This document shows, one piece after another, positions 46,484 to 59,300 of a stretch of DNA of 64,000 bases (position 1 is its first letter; each line of letters starts with the position of its first letter). Source of the stretch: Tetmemena sp. SeJ-2015 (Eukaryota > Ciliophora > Spirotrichea > Sporadotrichida > Oxytrichidae); assembly GCA_027382625.1 (NCBI GenBank), contig JAJKFJ010021072.1:62001-126000 (forward strand), given 5' to 3'. Made by a program: the position numbers and the translations under genes. The notes under the pieces are model-generated. The model was not told the origin of the DNA. It searched no databases and was given only the letters and a program-made list of their open reading frames with translations.

Positions 46484-49400
46484 TCACTTCTGAGAAACAC
46501 CCCTTTGTAAAGAAGAGATGCGCGGGATCTTTGACTGGCGTCTGTTTCCTCCGCTACTGCTGTTATTTCTGGAGTTGACTTGGTCCGAGCCATTCTCTAT
46601 TACTACCACCTGTAATTGATCTCTATTCAAATCGAAATAGTCAATTAATACAAAGCATTTGCATTCTTCTGTCTTGCTCCTGTATGTTCAGGGGACTGAT
46701 AACTGGTAGTGGAGTGGCTCTTGACTTGTTTGAGTTCTCTTTGCAGCTTGCCTCTCTACTGTAGCATGTCTTCAATCACCAAGCACTGCATCTCTATCAC
46801 CATCTTCAAATCCTCCATCTGTACCTTCAACTGACTTATCTAACTTTCGTACTGCGCCCTTAGTGCCTCTAAAATTTAGAAAACATTAATAAATCCTCTT
46901 TCTTGTTGTTGACCTTCTTGGTGAATTGGCCATTTCTAGAGTTATTTGGTTAGAAGGGAGACTATGAAGCTGACCTGTTCTCTTCAGTGAAACCAACCAG
47001 CAAGATGTCTGAGCTCTTGTTCTTGTGGTTGTTCCTCCTACCTATGCTTCTTAGCTTGCCTTGACTGGAGTTGTTTTTAGTCTCTCCACTCTTGCTCAGT
47101 GAGAGCAGAGTCTAGTCATCATCCATAAAACCCTCTAACTCCTCCATCAGAGATTGGTCATTCAGCTGCTGCCTTAAGAACTCCACCTGGGATTTTTCTC
47201 TTTGTAGCTCGCTGTCTAGCTTCTTAATAGCCATCTTAAGATCAGAGTAGCTCTATTAGCCCTTGAGTTATGGGTTCAATAGACTCAGACTCCCAAACCC
47301 TCCTCCACCTATATCTCCAAAGGAGTCCCTTGATAGTTTATAAACTATAATTCAATTTATTGTGGGAGCTGAGTTATTCCTTCATGGACTCGATTTGAGA
47401 CTTCAGCTTGGCATTTTCCTCATTTACATTTCTAGCTGTGTTGCCACCACTATCCTTCTTTGACTTCTTGGCCTTAATGAGCTGTCTTTGCAGTTCCTAG
47501 TTCTCGTCAAGAGCCTATTCTAGCTTCATTTGCAGATTCTCTATTGTACTTTGCTGTTATTCCTACCTGAGCTAGGTCTTTACTTCAAACTCGTCAAACA
47601 GCTGATCTCTGTGAGAGCTGCCTCTCCCCGAGAATGGATAATCAACAGCCTGTTTGAATGGAGAGAGTGAGTTCTCTCTCTGAGATTTCATTGAAGAACC
47701 TTTGAACTCTGGGGAAAGAGAATAGGGACTCCTGTTACCTTTAACTGATTTACAAAAATATCTTTAAGATTCATCTTTGGCATTCTTCAAGGAGTCTAAC
47801 TTTGAAAATAAGCTCTTGATCCTCTGAGAGCTTTCCTCTCTTCTTTTGAGAATGGCTTGCTTGTCTTGCTTGATCTGTGGTACCATGCTCATCACCTTCT
47901 CATTAGTCAAAAGCATAGCCTGCGGAATCTCTGATACTGAAACCTAAGAGAATTCAGAAGAAACTTGATCATATACTCTCAATTAAAATATAGTCTACTC
48001 TCATTTAACTTGATTAAGCAGCTCAATGTATTGCAAGTTAAGGTCAGACAACTGCTGCACCCACACATAAGCTTCTTAAAGTTCTCCATAGCACTGTTAA
48101 AGTGCTTCATTCAAAGTTTTAATCTTGAGTTCTTGTTGATTGAGAACTTTGCTCACGTTCTCATTGAAAATTCCAGACAGAATATTCTTTGTCTACTCAT
48201 CAATAGCCGAATTGGAAAAGTTTTGGTTCTACTGACGATTGAAAACCATCATAGACAGCCTCTATATTGCAAAGAAGAAATCTTGTTAGCTTAAACCTTA
48301 AGATGCAGATGCTTATCTCCTCACTGGAGAGCCACTACCACTGCTCTCTAACTGGCCACTATCTTAAGCTAGTAAGTAATTCTTCATCTCCAGCATCTTT
48401 ATCAATAAAATAAAAGGAGCTTATCAAATGATCCCTTTCTTCTTGCAGTTACTCATTATGAACAACCATTCAAGAATCTTAAATAATAAAACCAGCTTGT
48501 TATTGTCTTTCTTAAGTCTTGAAAACTCTCTTTCTTGGTCTATTTGCTCACTTTCTAATTGACTATATAGCCTCTTTTGGTTCATAAGCTCAGCTCTCAT
48601 TTTCTCCAGACTCTCATTCAATATCTCATTTCTTTAGTGCACCTCATTCACAGCCGTCTATTTCGACTCAGACTGCATCACGATATTGCTGGACTTGTAC
48701 TTTACGTCTTAGAGTTACACCTCCATCTCCATTATTCTCTTCAACTTCAAGTCACCATCATTTAAAATTTAGATGATGAGAACTCATTCTTGAGATCTCT
48801 CTTTTCAAGCTTCAACTGGAAAATGTCCTTTTCAAACTTTTGCTTCTCGTCAAGCAAGTCAATTACTTTCTGCCTCGACTTCGCCAACTCTGAGTTAAAA
48901 CTTTGCAGCTTCTATTCAAACTACTGAGTAGCCACTTGCAACTGATTTTCAAAGCTTTCCTTCGCCAACTTGTATTACTGTCCTATCATAGCCGGAATAC
49001 CTTAAACAGCCGCTCTATTCTAACTGTTGTAAAGTAGGAGTTCTCCTCTTGAGCTCTCTATGTTCTCTAATAGTTTTTCAAAGTCTACTTTCAAGCGTTG
49101 GTTCTCCTCAAACACTTTCTTGATATTTTCCAAGTCAAGCTTAGTAGTCCTCTCTATTGAGTTATAGTTTGAGAAGCTCATTCCATATTAGATCTGAAGT
49201 GACTTGTTTAAGAGCTCTATTTCACGGATCAAAGATTCATGCTTGAATTCAGTTTAATTTTTCTTCATATTCAACTCATTGACTGTCTTCTCTAACTCAA
49301 TGAGCTTTTAGCTTTTCTACTTTTACTTCACAATAGACTCTCTGAGTTCTTTCTCCCAAGCAATTGTGGTAGTGAAATACCTATCCTCAAGCTAAGAAAC

Positions 49401-50701
49401 CAGTGACTATACTTCCTCTAATTCAGAAAATAAATCTACATCAGCTCCTATTTTTTACTCTATTGGAGATGATACCATTTAGGTGATTTCGTTGCAGATT
49501 TATATCAGAATAGTCAAGAAGTTAGATATCTAGTTACAGTTCTAAGTAGCTATTTCGAGAGACAACTCTTAGAATTAGAGATCTTAGAGGAGCTAATTTT
49601 ATTTGACTTGATGAGATTATCTATTCTCAATGACTTCCTCATCATCTATATTGCAGTCACTGTCGCTTTAATTGAATTAGATCTCAGAGTCTCCTCCTCT
49701 CGAAAGCTGTTTAGAAGATTCTTAGGATTGGAAATTTGATCGATTCTCTTCATTCTGTTAATTATATGGGTTTGCCTTTTTGCCTATCTTAGGATTCTTA
49801 CTCAACCAAACCCTCCTATAAAATAATGTTCAAAGAAGCAACTACTTATATTTTTCTCCTCTCTTAACTATGGCCATTGCCTACTCCTTTTCTATTTCTC
49901 GCATTTTACAAGTTATGCTAAGACCACTACTAACTGAGTTTTGACTTCTGTTGAAGTATGGCTTTCTGATATGCATCTTATTGCTACTTAATCTCTTCAA
50001 TCAGCTCTTTTAGCTCTGCTTATTTATTCTGCCAATATGCTTAAACCTCATTATGATTATTTTGCGTTGCCTGAATGATCTTTTACCTAGAGGAGAGTAG
50101 TTTCTTGAATCTCTGCTGTGCCTTCTTAAAGAGCTCATCCTTAGATTAGAATATCTCTCTTACTTCTTCCTTTCGAGAGTTGTATTACTAGGCAGCAACA
50201 ATAGAATCTTATAAGTTATAATTTAAATAATAAAGCAGCTTTTGCAGACTTCTCTCTTTATGAGCTAGTCTCACTTCGGTGGGTTAATTCCATAGACTGA
50301 GCGAGTGGCTCATTTTGATTCCAGGTTTGATAGTTTATGTCCTTATTATCTCTGTTTGTTCTCTACGAATGAATCTCATATTTATATGAACAAACACTAT
50401 CTACATTATTTATTGCTGAGTGGTAGAAGCTCATTATGCGTAGTCTTGCTCAGCCTTTAGTTTGATTGTTTGAGGGGAGCTGAAAGAAAACGACTAGCTA
50501 GTTGAGAAGGGGTAATTAGCTCTCTCTTAAGAACTTTCTCTCTAAGTCTGATTTATTTTAATAGGACTCGCATTAAACAAGCTCTAATAAATAAATTGTA
50601 TGCCAATTATTTCTCTGAGAGTAGCTATCCTATCTAGACTGGTTTTGCTTTTTAGAAATCTTGTGAATTTCTCTTTGGAGTTGGGTGAGGACACTATCCA
50701 T
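46484..50701 (-). CDS. Long coiled-coil protein
   Basis: ATG 50701 (MDSVLTQLQREIHKISKKQ) to TGA 46484-46486. The minus strand carries long open segments rich in Glu, Lys, Gln and Leu with heptad character, e.g. LEKMRAELMNQKRLYSQLES (about 48600), KKVFEENQRLKVDFEKLLEN (about 49110), QVATQQFEQKLQSFNSELA (about 48930) and VIDLLDEKQKFEKDIFQLK (about 48860). The C-terminus is basic and Ser/Asn-rich (NSSSGGNRRQSKIPRISS). No motor, ATPase or kinase motif is seen. Such proteins are typical of centrosome/basal-body or cytoskeletal scaffolds, but that is inference. IESs are implied by frame changes (e.g. near 47340, 48420) and were not individually mapped. Confidence 0.7.
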
Positions 50702-51187
50702 TTTGCAGTATTTTATTTAAGGACTAGTAGTTTTTAATTCGATAAATCTAATTTATTATTTCACATCAGTATCCATATTTAAGAACTCTCATGCAGAGAA
50801 GAACAAAGGTGGAACTTTTTGGAAATTTGAATTAATTTATTGAGGTAAAAATATTTTTAAAAATTGAATAAAGTGTTATTTTTAAACAAAATTTCCCTTC
50901 CTTTTTCATGTACACAACCTGTTAAAATTATTATCAAGTAGTGCCAAAATAATTAGCAAATACCTTTCGTTTTTACAATATAACTTAAGAAGATCCTTAT
51001 TTTATTATAATCTTTAAAAAGTAAGCTAATTAATAAATAAATTTCAATGATAAGCAAATCTAAGGCCAGCTTGAAATTTAATTACTTATCGACTATAATT
51101 TTTATCAAATTTATAAATTTTTTATTTATAATTTAGCATTAACTATAAGCTGTAAGAATGATGAGAAATAGTGATCAGAAATGAAAA
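50702..51187. other. AT-rich intergenic region
   Basis: 486 bp between two minus-strand genes; contains the 5' flank of the coiled-coil gene. Nothing specific recognised. Confidence 0.4.
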
Positions 51188-53321
51188 TCAAAGTTAATTT
51201 TAGAATTCTTGTTCCAAGCCTAAAACGAAGTCTAAATATCTAGAGACGTCACTAGCTTGGCGTTAAGCTATTTCGTAATCAACATTCATGGTAGTGTGAT
51301 TAGCATCCTAATAAATCAGTGCTCTATTCTTTGAGTTTAAGCCTCCTTCAAACATAGATATAATCCTCCCATTGTCTACTACAGTCTCACCTGCAGCAAC
51401 TAATTAAATTCTCTATTAAATTAATAAACAAGGAACAAACAAGGGATAGAGAGATTGTCTTCTGATGAATTGGTCTTGTTCTTGCCTTGCTCCTTAAGTT
51501 TGACTAGTCTTGCTTAGGTTTGCTGAGCACTTTCATTTGTGATAGTAATACAGACACGTTATTTAAGTTTAAATTCTCTCTAATTTTAGGATCTGTGAAG
51601 TAGTGCTTATACTGTTTGAAGTATTCTGTATTCTCGTCATTCTTTTTACTTGGAATTGGCTACCGAGGTATTATTTTGCCAATGAAGCTCAGAATTGGCT
51701 GATACTTATGAAATTAAGGTTATTAAATTTTTAAAATTATGTAGGCCTGATTAGGGACACCAAAAGCTGGGACATTAAAAATTGCAGCTTTGAAAGTAGT
51801 TCTTCCTAGCTAGCTATTTATAATGTTGTAGGTCAAGCAACCTCCAAAAGATCTTCCCAGTAGGAATAGAGGTGTCTCTTGCAAGTTAATTATAAAAATG
51901 TCAAATTATTTATGCATAATTTATAAGAGTAATCTTTATTAAATTCATTTATGTTTTCTCTTTTATGATTTTATATAGAATACTAAAAATAGCATTTAGA
52001 TATAAAGTTAATACTGTAAAGAGAAATGGTCTTGTAGACACAAGCCCATATATCGCCATAAAGAATATCAGGACTCTCGTAGAAGCCTGGCTCTCCCTCA
52101 CTATTACCAAAGCCTCTCTAGTCTAATCCGATGCACTCATAACCGTTGCCAGCTATGATCTTAAAAATATAGGCTGCTCTTTCACAGTAACCACCAAAGC
52201 CATGAATGTAGAACACGATTCCTTTTCTCTTACAGCCTTCAGCTACAGGGTATCTGTAAGTTTAGAGCTTCACACTTTTCCCCTTCTTAGAGACTACCAG
52301 GTTAAGTGCATCCTTCTCAGGCCACTCTTCATAGTAATAGGCTCTTTAGTACTATCCATCGTCTACAAGATAAAATATAAGCATCAAGAGGTTAACACTC
52401 CTTATTTTAAGTCTTTTCCATTTCAAATCCAATAATTTATAATGCACCAATAAGTGTATCCGAACTCATCATCATCTTAAGTAGCAATCTATTTTTAACT
52501 TTTGAAAACGTATTTTATAATTGATATATTTATATTAAGAATTCGGGATGATGTTTACTCTATTTGTCTTTAATTGCTTTTGAAAAGTTATCAGAAACCT
52601 ATCTACTCAGGCAGATCTGCTCCTTATAGCAGTCTGGTTTAGCCCAGTCTCTGTTAATGGAACGACTCTGTATTCCTGCCTGTGCGGTTATATTCAAAAA
52701 CAATCAAGGCAAAATTAAAAAAATAAACATCAGTTAACATCTCCAAAGTATCCTAATAAAAAGTTTATTATATATTTTTATAAAATGTTGGGTTATCTTC
52801 TGCTTATTGATTTTAAAACTTTTAGACTAGTTGAGGGTGCTTAACTCTAGTATCTTGCTTTTGCAGAGACTGTTTTGACTCCTCAATTGTTCCTCTTTGA
52901 TACAAGTCCTCCTGCTCTTTGCAAATCTCATCCATGAGCTTCTCTTCTTCGTCCCTTCTATTTATCAAAGGAGGCGGCTACTGAAATGAGTCTTGCTTAA
53001 CTTCATTCATTCGTTTCCTTCCATCCAACTCACTTTTTAGGCCTGCTTGAGGTGTGGGTGAAGTTTCATTTACTCTAATTTAGAACTGACTCCCTCCATT
53101 CTTTAAACAAAATTAATTCCTTCAAATTTTAAAATAAGATATCTGAAAGGAGGACATACCACTTATAACATGGGATTAATTAGGAGAAAGTAGAGAGTTC
53201 ATGTTAAAGTTTTAATAGGCAAGGAATTCCTGAGGAGCGCCATTGGAAGGAGCTGCTTATCGTTACTATTACTTTTGCATTTAGTTTTGCATGGCGTTTG
53301 AGTTTTAGACAAAGTCATTCA
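51188..53321 (-). CDS. Alpha/beta hydrolase (serine hydrolase, lipase-like)
   Basis: ATG 53321 (MNDFVQNSNAMQNQM) begins a Gln-rich N-terminal extension and a charged linker (about 53080-52870). The hydrolase core begins near 52260: YRYPVAEGCKRKGIVFYIHG with the HGFGGYCE oxyanion region, then YECIGLDQRGFGNSEGEPG. The nucleophile elbow GRSFGG is at about 51850. The acid Asp in GETVVDNGR (about 51380) and the His in DANHTTMNVDYE (about 51295) complete the triad in the usual order. The pattern resembles monoacylglycerol lipase-like enzymes; substrate unknown. The stop is TGA 51188-51190. Several introns/IESs separate the blocks. The start overlaps the putative stop of the upstream gene by 8 bp. 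Confidence 0.8.
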
Positions 53322-56300
53322 TAAATTTTAACTAAGAAATTAAAACTCAATGATGCTTCTTTGATTGTTGTAATGTTGGACTAAATTTCTATGATTAGGA
53401 GAGATTTCAAAATTAGATAATAGATTTGGGGTATTCTGAGACTATTCCTGTCAATCGTGATTGACATTTCTTGTTGAGTTATATTGGGACCTATTTAGTT
53501 TGCTCTAAACCTTTGAGCGACGAAGGACTGCGACTTGCGTTAGTTAAAACTATTGAAGCCGCCACTCACTTCGCTGAAGTTATGTTCATCATCTCCTTTC
53601 TTAGAGGTAGGCTTAGATATTCTCGGACTAAGAGAAGAGGGCTGGAAATTATCTCCAAAGAGTATTTTGCAAAATTTGATCAACTCTTTGGGCAAGCTAT
53701 CAACACACTGAAAATATTCAAAATCTCTTGCAAGACCTTCCCTTAGTAGAAGGTTTTATTTTTCTTTATTGGTGAAACATTAGCAACTAAAAATAGTTAT
53801 TAATAAAGTCGTCATTTAAAGATAAGAGCTTACAATTTTTGCAGTTTAGGCAAAGGAATGGAAGACAGTTGTACTTGGGTAGGGTTGATTTGCCAGACTG
53901 AATGAAAATCTACTTATTGGGCTCGTGGGGAATCCTTTTAGGTTTGCGTATCAGAAGAAGAGTTCCAAACTTAGAATACAAGAAGATATATTTTGTATTA
54001 AATGAGATATAAATCGTTGTCACTTAACACTATTTTGTTCCTTCTTTCATCGAATTTCAAGGAGGAGTGATTTCGTGAAACACTGATAAAGAGAAATAAG
54101 TGAAGTGAATCGTGGGTTATAAGAATAAGATGAAAGCCCAATTCTTAATTAGAGATGTGATTGGGACTATATGAAATAGAGATCAGTGATTGGCTAATAG
54201 AGATTAAAACTAATTGATTGGTGTTTAATATAATGATTAGAGCTATAATTAAAACTCTAATCTTAATTGGATTTCGCTTAGAGATCAGTGAAAACTAACT
54301 ATTGGGGTGGAATCCTTTTATTTTATCAGAAGAAGAGTTCCAACTTTAAAAATTAAAAAATCATATATTTTTTTAAATGAGATAAAATCGTCTGACGAAC
54401 ACTATTTATGTTAAGACTTCTTATTCTTTCAATGCAGGATTGATTTCACTGTATTCACTATATCTGCCACTCTCACATCTGATTCGTGGCCTCTCCCCTA
54501 TAAGATAAGTTGCTATTTTTAACTTACCACTTTCAATGTGTGCTTCTCTCCAAGTTTAATCTAACCCAAATAAGTATAACATGAAACTATAAATCATAAA
54601 AGAATCACTACATTACATGAATAAAATCAGAAAATTGCTTGTATTTAACAATTTTAACTCTATTTGACATAAAGAAATAAAAAACGTTTTTCTTTAAAAA
54701 ATTAATTATAAGGGTTGTGAAATGACTTGAATTGTTCTCCCTGAAGGCATCCCAACTACCTCCATTATCATATAGTGTCCTGTCAAGGGCCGCTTCAGAT
54801 CTATTATATAAATCTTTTTGCCTTTCGCCTTAACATAATCTGGAATAAAACAATACAATAATTATAATAGCTAATAGGATAAAAAGGAAATGTAGTTTTG
54901 CAAAGCTCGCACTAAGATATTTTGTAGAGGTAAATAGTTGAGAAGGGTAACTCTTTTACGGTCTTCTTTCCATCAATCCACTAACGAAGGCAATCTATGT
55001 GGATGTATTTAAGAGTTCCAGAGCATTTGCAAGGAGCAATTAACTCATTTCCATTATCGTTCTCTTCGCCTAAACAGATCCTGCATGATTTAAAGACTCA
55101 TCAATACTAATAATAAAAAATTTGGCGACGGGGGGTGGCTTGAAAGTTAAAAGCCTCTTATAGATTGGAATTGAAAGTAATTAGGGTGATTCCATTTATA
55201 ATTAATTTCTAATTATCACAATGGAATGGACTCAAAGTCGGTGAAACCATCCAAGAAGAGAAAGTTCAATGCCTTCGGTCCGGCCTCATCCTAGCTCCTC
55301 GCAGGCAAACATATTCATGCTCACTTGCCAGACAAGAATTTGATACCTTTTCTTCAGAGAAGTCTTCCTCAAATCAAGACAAAAGCTATAAAGAAGCCTC
55401 GCCCATTCAGATTGAGGACACGCATTCGGAACAATTACGAGCACCAGCTCTCTGCCTTCTTTCTACGATTCGGTTCTTTACACACGGCTGCCAATCCACG
55501 ACTTACCTATTCAGAAGTTGCGCGAATTCTAGGCCTCAGGCAGAGGACCGGATAACATTATTGTGCAGCGGTGGTGTCGCAACGGTTTCCAGGTAGTAAT
55601 TGGCTAAGGCAACTCAAGTGGAAGCGTCTCTTTACCATTCCGAAATCGGAAAGGCGGCGCCTAACATAAAGCAATTAGTCTAAGTATACAAGCCCGCCCT
55701 TACCGAAAACACACATAATAATTTAAGCACTTCCACACTCCCATTCAATTCTAATCTATTAGGTTGTATGTTAGCAAAATTTGCTATTCCTTGTTCTGAG
55801 TTGTAAAATTTGTTATTAATTTGGTCAATATTCGAGTGAGCTTTTAGCATAGAGAGACCGAGATTAGGAGGAGCTTAAATATCATATTAAGACATTTGGG
55901 AGTTCATTAAATCCATCAACTCAGAGTTGTCTCTCAAGTTTAACGAAAAAATAATTTTTCTAAAAGTTAAAGGAATTAAAGAGCCGAGGATTGTCGATTG
56001 ACGCTTAAATATAATTAGGGGTTTATTGGATAGCAAATTTAAGTTATAAATAAATGGTTAGAAGATATAACAATTACTAACTTAAAGTTAATAAATTGAA
56101 TGATGATAAGGAGAATCTTCATGGGCAGCTGATCTTAATTTTTGAGAAGAAAAAATTAAACTTCTTCTATAATAGAGCTTCGAAGTTTTCCCAGCCATAA
56201 ATTTATCAATAAATTCATATCTATATTGTTTTCTTCTAATCTTGGAGATTAGTTTTACATAAAGCCGAAATTATAGGTAAATATAAGTAAGAAAGTTAAA

Positions 56301-59300
56301 ATATTATCCATCTCAGACTCAAGGGGTCTTACTGATAGGGCCTCCCCCACCATAGAAGGTTCTTGTTAAATATTGAAAATGGAGCGTCTGATCTCCTTCT
56401 ACTTTCGAGTCCATCGATCTTGATTTGATGTCTCTGAATAGACTAGAAGTCGTTGTCATCCCCAGACTCCACATCTGTTGCATTTCTCTCTAAGCTGTTA
56501 TTCACACAGGCATAGATATCGGCGTTTGCACGTTCCTTATCAAGCGATGTTTCTTGCACTCGAAAGGGGACGCGCCCGAATTTGATGACATCTCCCAACT
56601 TTATAACCGTGCCCTATTAATTATCGTTATGCTCTGATTTCAGACTAATTTTAGATTGAAGCAATAAGACGTGTACATGTAAGCATGTGTATGTATGTGT
56701 ATTTATTGAATTTATAAGTGTAAAATTTATGGTGTTAGAATAGAAATTTAGAGGAAAATATTGATGGGGAATTTTGTATAAAACTTACGCGGGATTCGTA
56801 TCCGCTTGTGGAAGAACTAGATCTCGATTCATTGGGAAGAGGTTTTAGTTTCATGTGCCTGACGACTAAGTATGCTTTTTTAGCAAGGTCCTAGTGTATT
56901 TGAGTCATTTCGTTTTAGAGTTCTGGGGACTTCTTCTGCTCGAAACTCAAATCTAACTCCTAAGCATGGTACATGAAGTAGTCTCCTTAGGAATAGATAA
57001 GTGAAGCCAAACCCTCCTCCCTCTAATTGTTATTATCAAAACTAATATAAGCTGTTTTTTCTTCTATAAAGTTAATTAAAATGCGTCAATAACTATTCCT
57101 GCAGTAGGAACTTCAGCAGCAACTACGTCAGTTGAGTTTCTCGTCACAATAACTACACAAATTTTTTATTAGAAACTTCGAAAATTTATTTATTTATTAT
57201 CTTAGCTTTTTTAATTTAATTCAAAAATAGCATTAAATTTATATTGAATTATTTAAAGAAACTTGAGTATATTTTGTAAAGAGTAATTACTTGTTCCCTT
57301 TGCTTTTAGTTCTTGTCTTTTATATGATTCAGGCTTGCCCTCAAAGTCATAAAGTCCGTGCGAATCTTTGTTCCAGGTGGCGCAGTTAATTTTTAGCTCT
57401 CTACAAACTACATTAGCATATCCAAAAATAAAAAGCACTATATCTTCTACTCCTCTCTAGAAAGGTGCAGAAAATTAAGTCTGAGTAATATAAATATTTT
57501 ACCTTGTGGGCAACTTTTCTCTCAGACCTTAAAATGCGTTCTTGATAGGGCATTCGCCAGCAATAGTAGTAATGTTTCCTTTTTCAAAGGAGCGGTTCTC
57601 TGAGTTCATGAGATTCATTTATATAAATTATTGTCTCACTTCTTTAATCTCTGAAATACTTTTCTCTCTATATTTTGGCTTTAAAATCTTTATAATGTCA
57701 GAATTTAATATTGAAGATATCTTATGCTTTTCTGAATGATGATAATTGTTGATCTGAGAGTGAGCACTTCTCTTCTATATACTCATCATAGTCGCAGTAC
57801 TAGAATGAGTCCTCGACGTAAGAGACCTTTACATTTATATTCCTGCTGCTATCGTCATCTTGATGAATCATAGGATCTTAGTTTTGAGGATACTGATCCT
57901 GAAAGCCACTATCCTTCTCAAATGAGTTAATTGGCTAGACTTGATCATTCTAATAAGGCTGGGGAACTTAGAAGGCAGGTTCTTCAAATAAAAATTAGAA
58001 AGTATAAAACTTCAGTATAGTCTTCTTATTCATCAATGAATTACATTTCTTCCTCTTCGTCTATTTTTGTTCCATTCAGAGGCAGAGTTTGTTAAGCTAG
58101 AAAGTTTGTGTAATTCTAAGGAGGGTTGAAGTTATACTCAAAATTTTATGATTACTAATTCAATCTACACATAAGATAAGGGCAATAATAAGACTGGTCT
58201 GAGTTCCATCTTTAATCATACTAGAGGTAACCTCACTTATTTGGAAATTATAACTTATCAATTCTAAATGAAAAATTATCTTTACTTATACTTGAAGTAG
58301 TTTTGAACATTAGATTCTAAGGACTTGAGATATTGTTCTGTAAATCAAGCTGAGACATAGGAAAATGATAATATTTTAATTACATAAGGAAAGATCGATT
58401 ACCCCATCCCAACAGAGGAGTTTGAATTTATCTTTGAGAAGAATTGAATGCTATTCTTTTGGGAAACTTTGCTAGAGTTGTTTCCAGTTCCTGGGTTGCT
58501 GCCATTTCCACTCATTAACCCACTAAGAATTTATCCATTTCCCACTATAAACTGAGCTTCGCCATCTAAAGCTATTGGAACTTAATGGTGAGGCTGATTC
58601 TACCTATCTTTGGTTTGAGGTGGCGCATTTTGATAAAACTTTTGAGAGAGTTGCTGCTGCTAATTTTAAGGATTGAGTTGATGGAAGTTGATCTCGTCAT
58701 TTGATGAGGAGTAAAGGAAGACAGACTTCTTGTTATCATCTGAATAGGTGCTCTAATTTACTTGCTCTCTCGCTCTTGAAGAATGAGTTAAGTTTTGAGA
58801 GGAAGGAGCTTAGCGACTATGAGCTTGAATCAAAGTTGGAGATTAGCCTATCCCAGACTTATATTGAAACCCGACTTCGAAATTTGAATTCTAATTTAAT
58901 AGATGACTCATCTAGAGGGGATAACTAGGTCTTTATTGTTGCTCCGCAGTCAAGAAATTAAGTTCGTTTTGTTGAAAATTGAAAGAGAAGTGATTCTGCT
59001 ACTTGAATTCCTCATAGTCTTAGAGAAGGTGATTTTCTCCATTCTGCTGCTAAAGAATAATCCTGTTGTTTTAAATAAAGGAAGCCTCACTGGATTCTTC
59101 CTCATGCTCTTGCTATTAAAGCTTGAGTCCATCGTTGAAAGATTTCAAAGAGTAATTGAATACGCTATTCGAGGGCACAGCAGTCATCTGTCTAGTTTGA
59201 GGGATAGGAAGTTGATTAGGTTTGCATTTGATTCACACCAATATTCTAAGAGCTGCCATTCAAGCCAGATTATGACTTCTATCTCTACTCCAAAAGGCAA

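Noticed and set aside
55090..55195. ATG at 55195 (MESPQLLSIPIYK) as start of a separate RING-CH gene
   Set aside because: The frame does not lead into CRICLG, and the family architecture and the TTTAA join place the upstream GRV part on the same gene.
55094..56321. TGAGTCT as the pointer of the large IES
   Set aside because: Joining at this repeat puts an in-frame TGA directly before the RING-CH domain; TTTAA gives a clean join.
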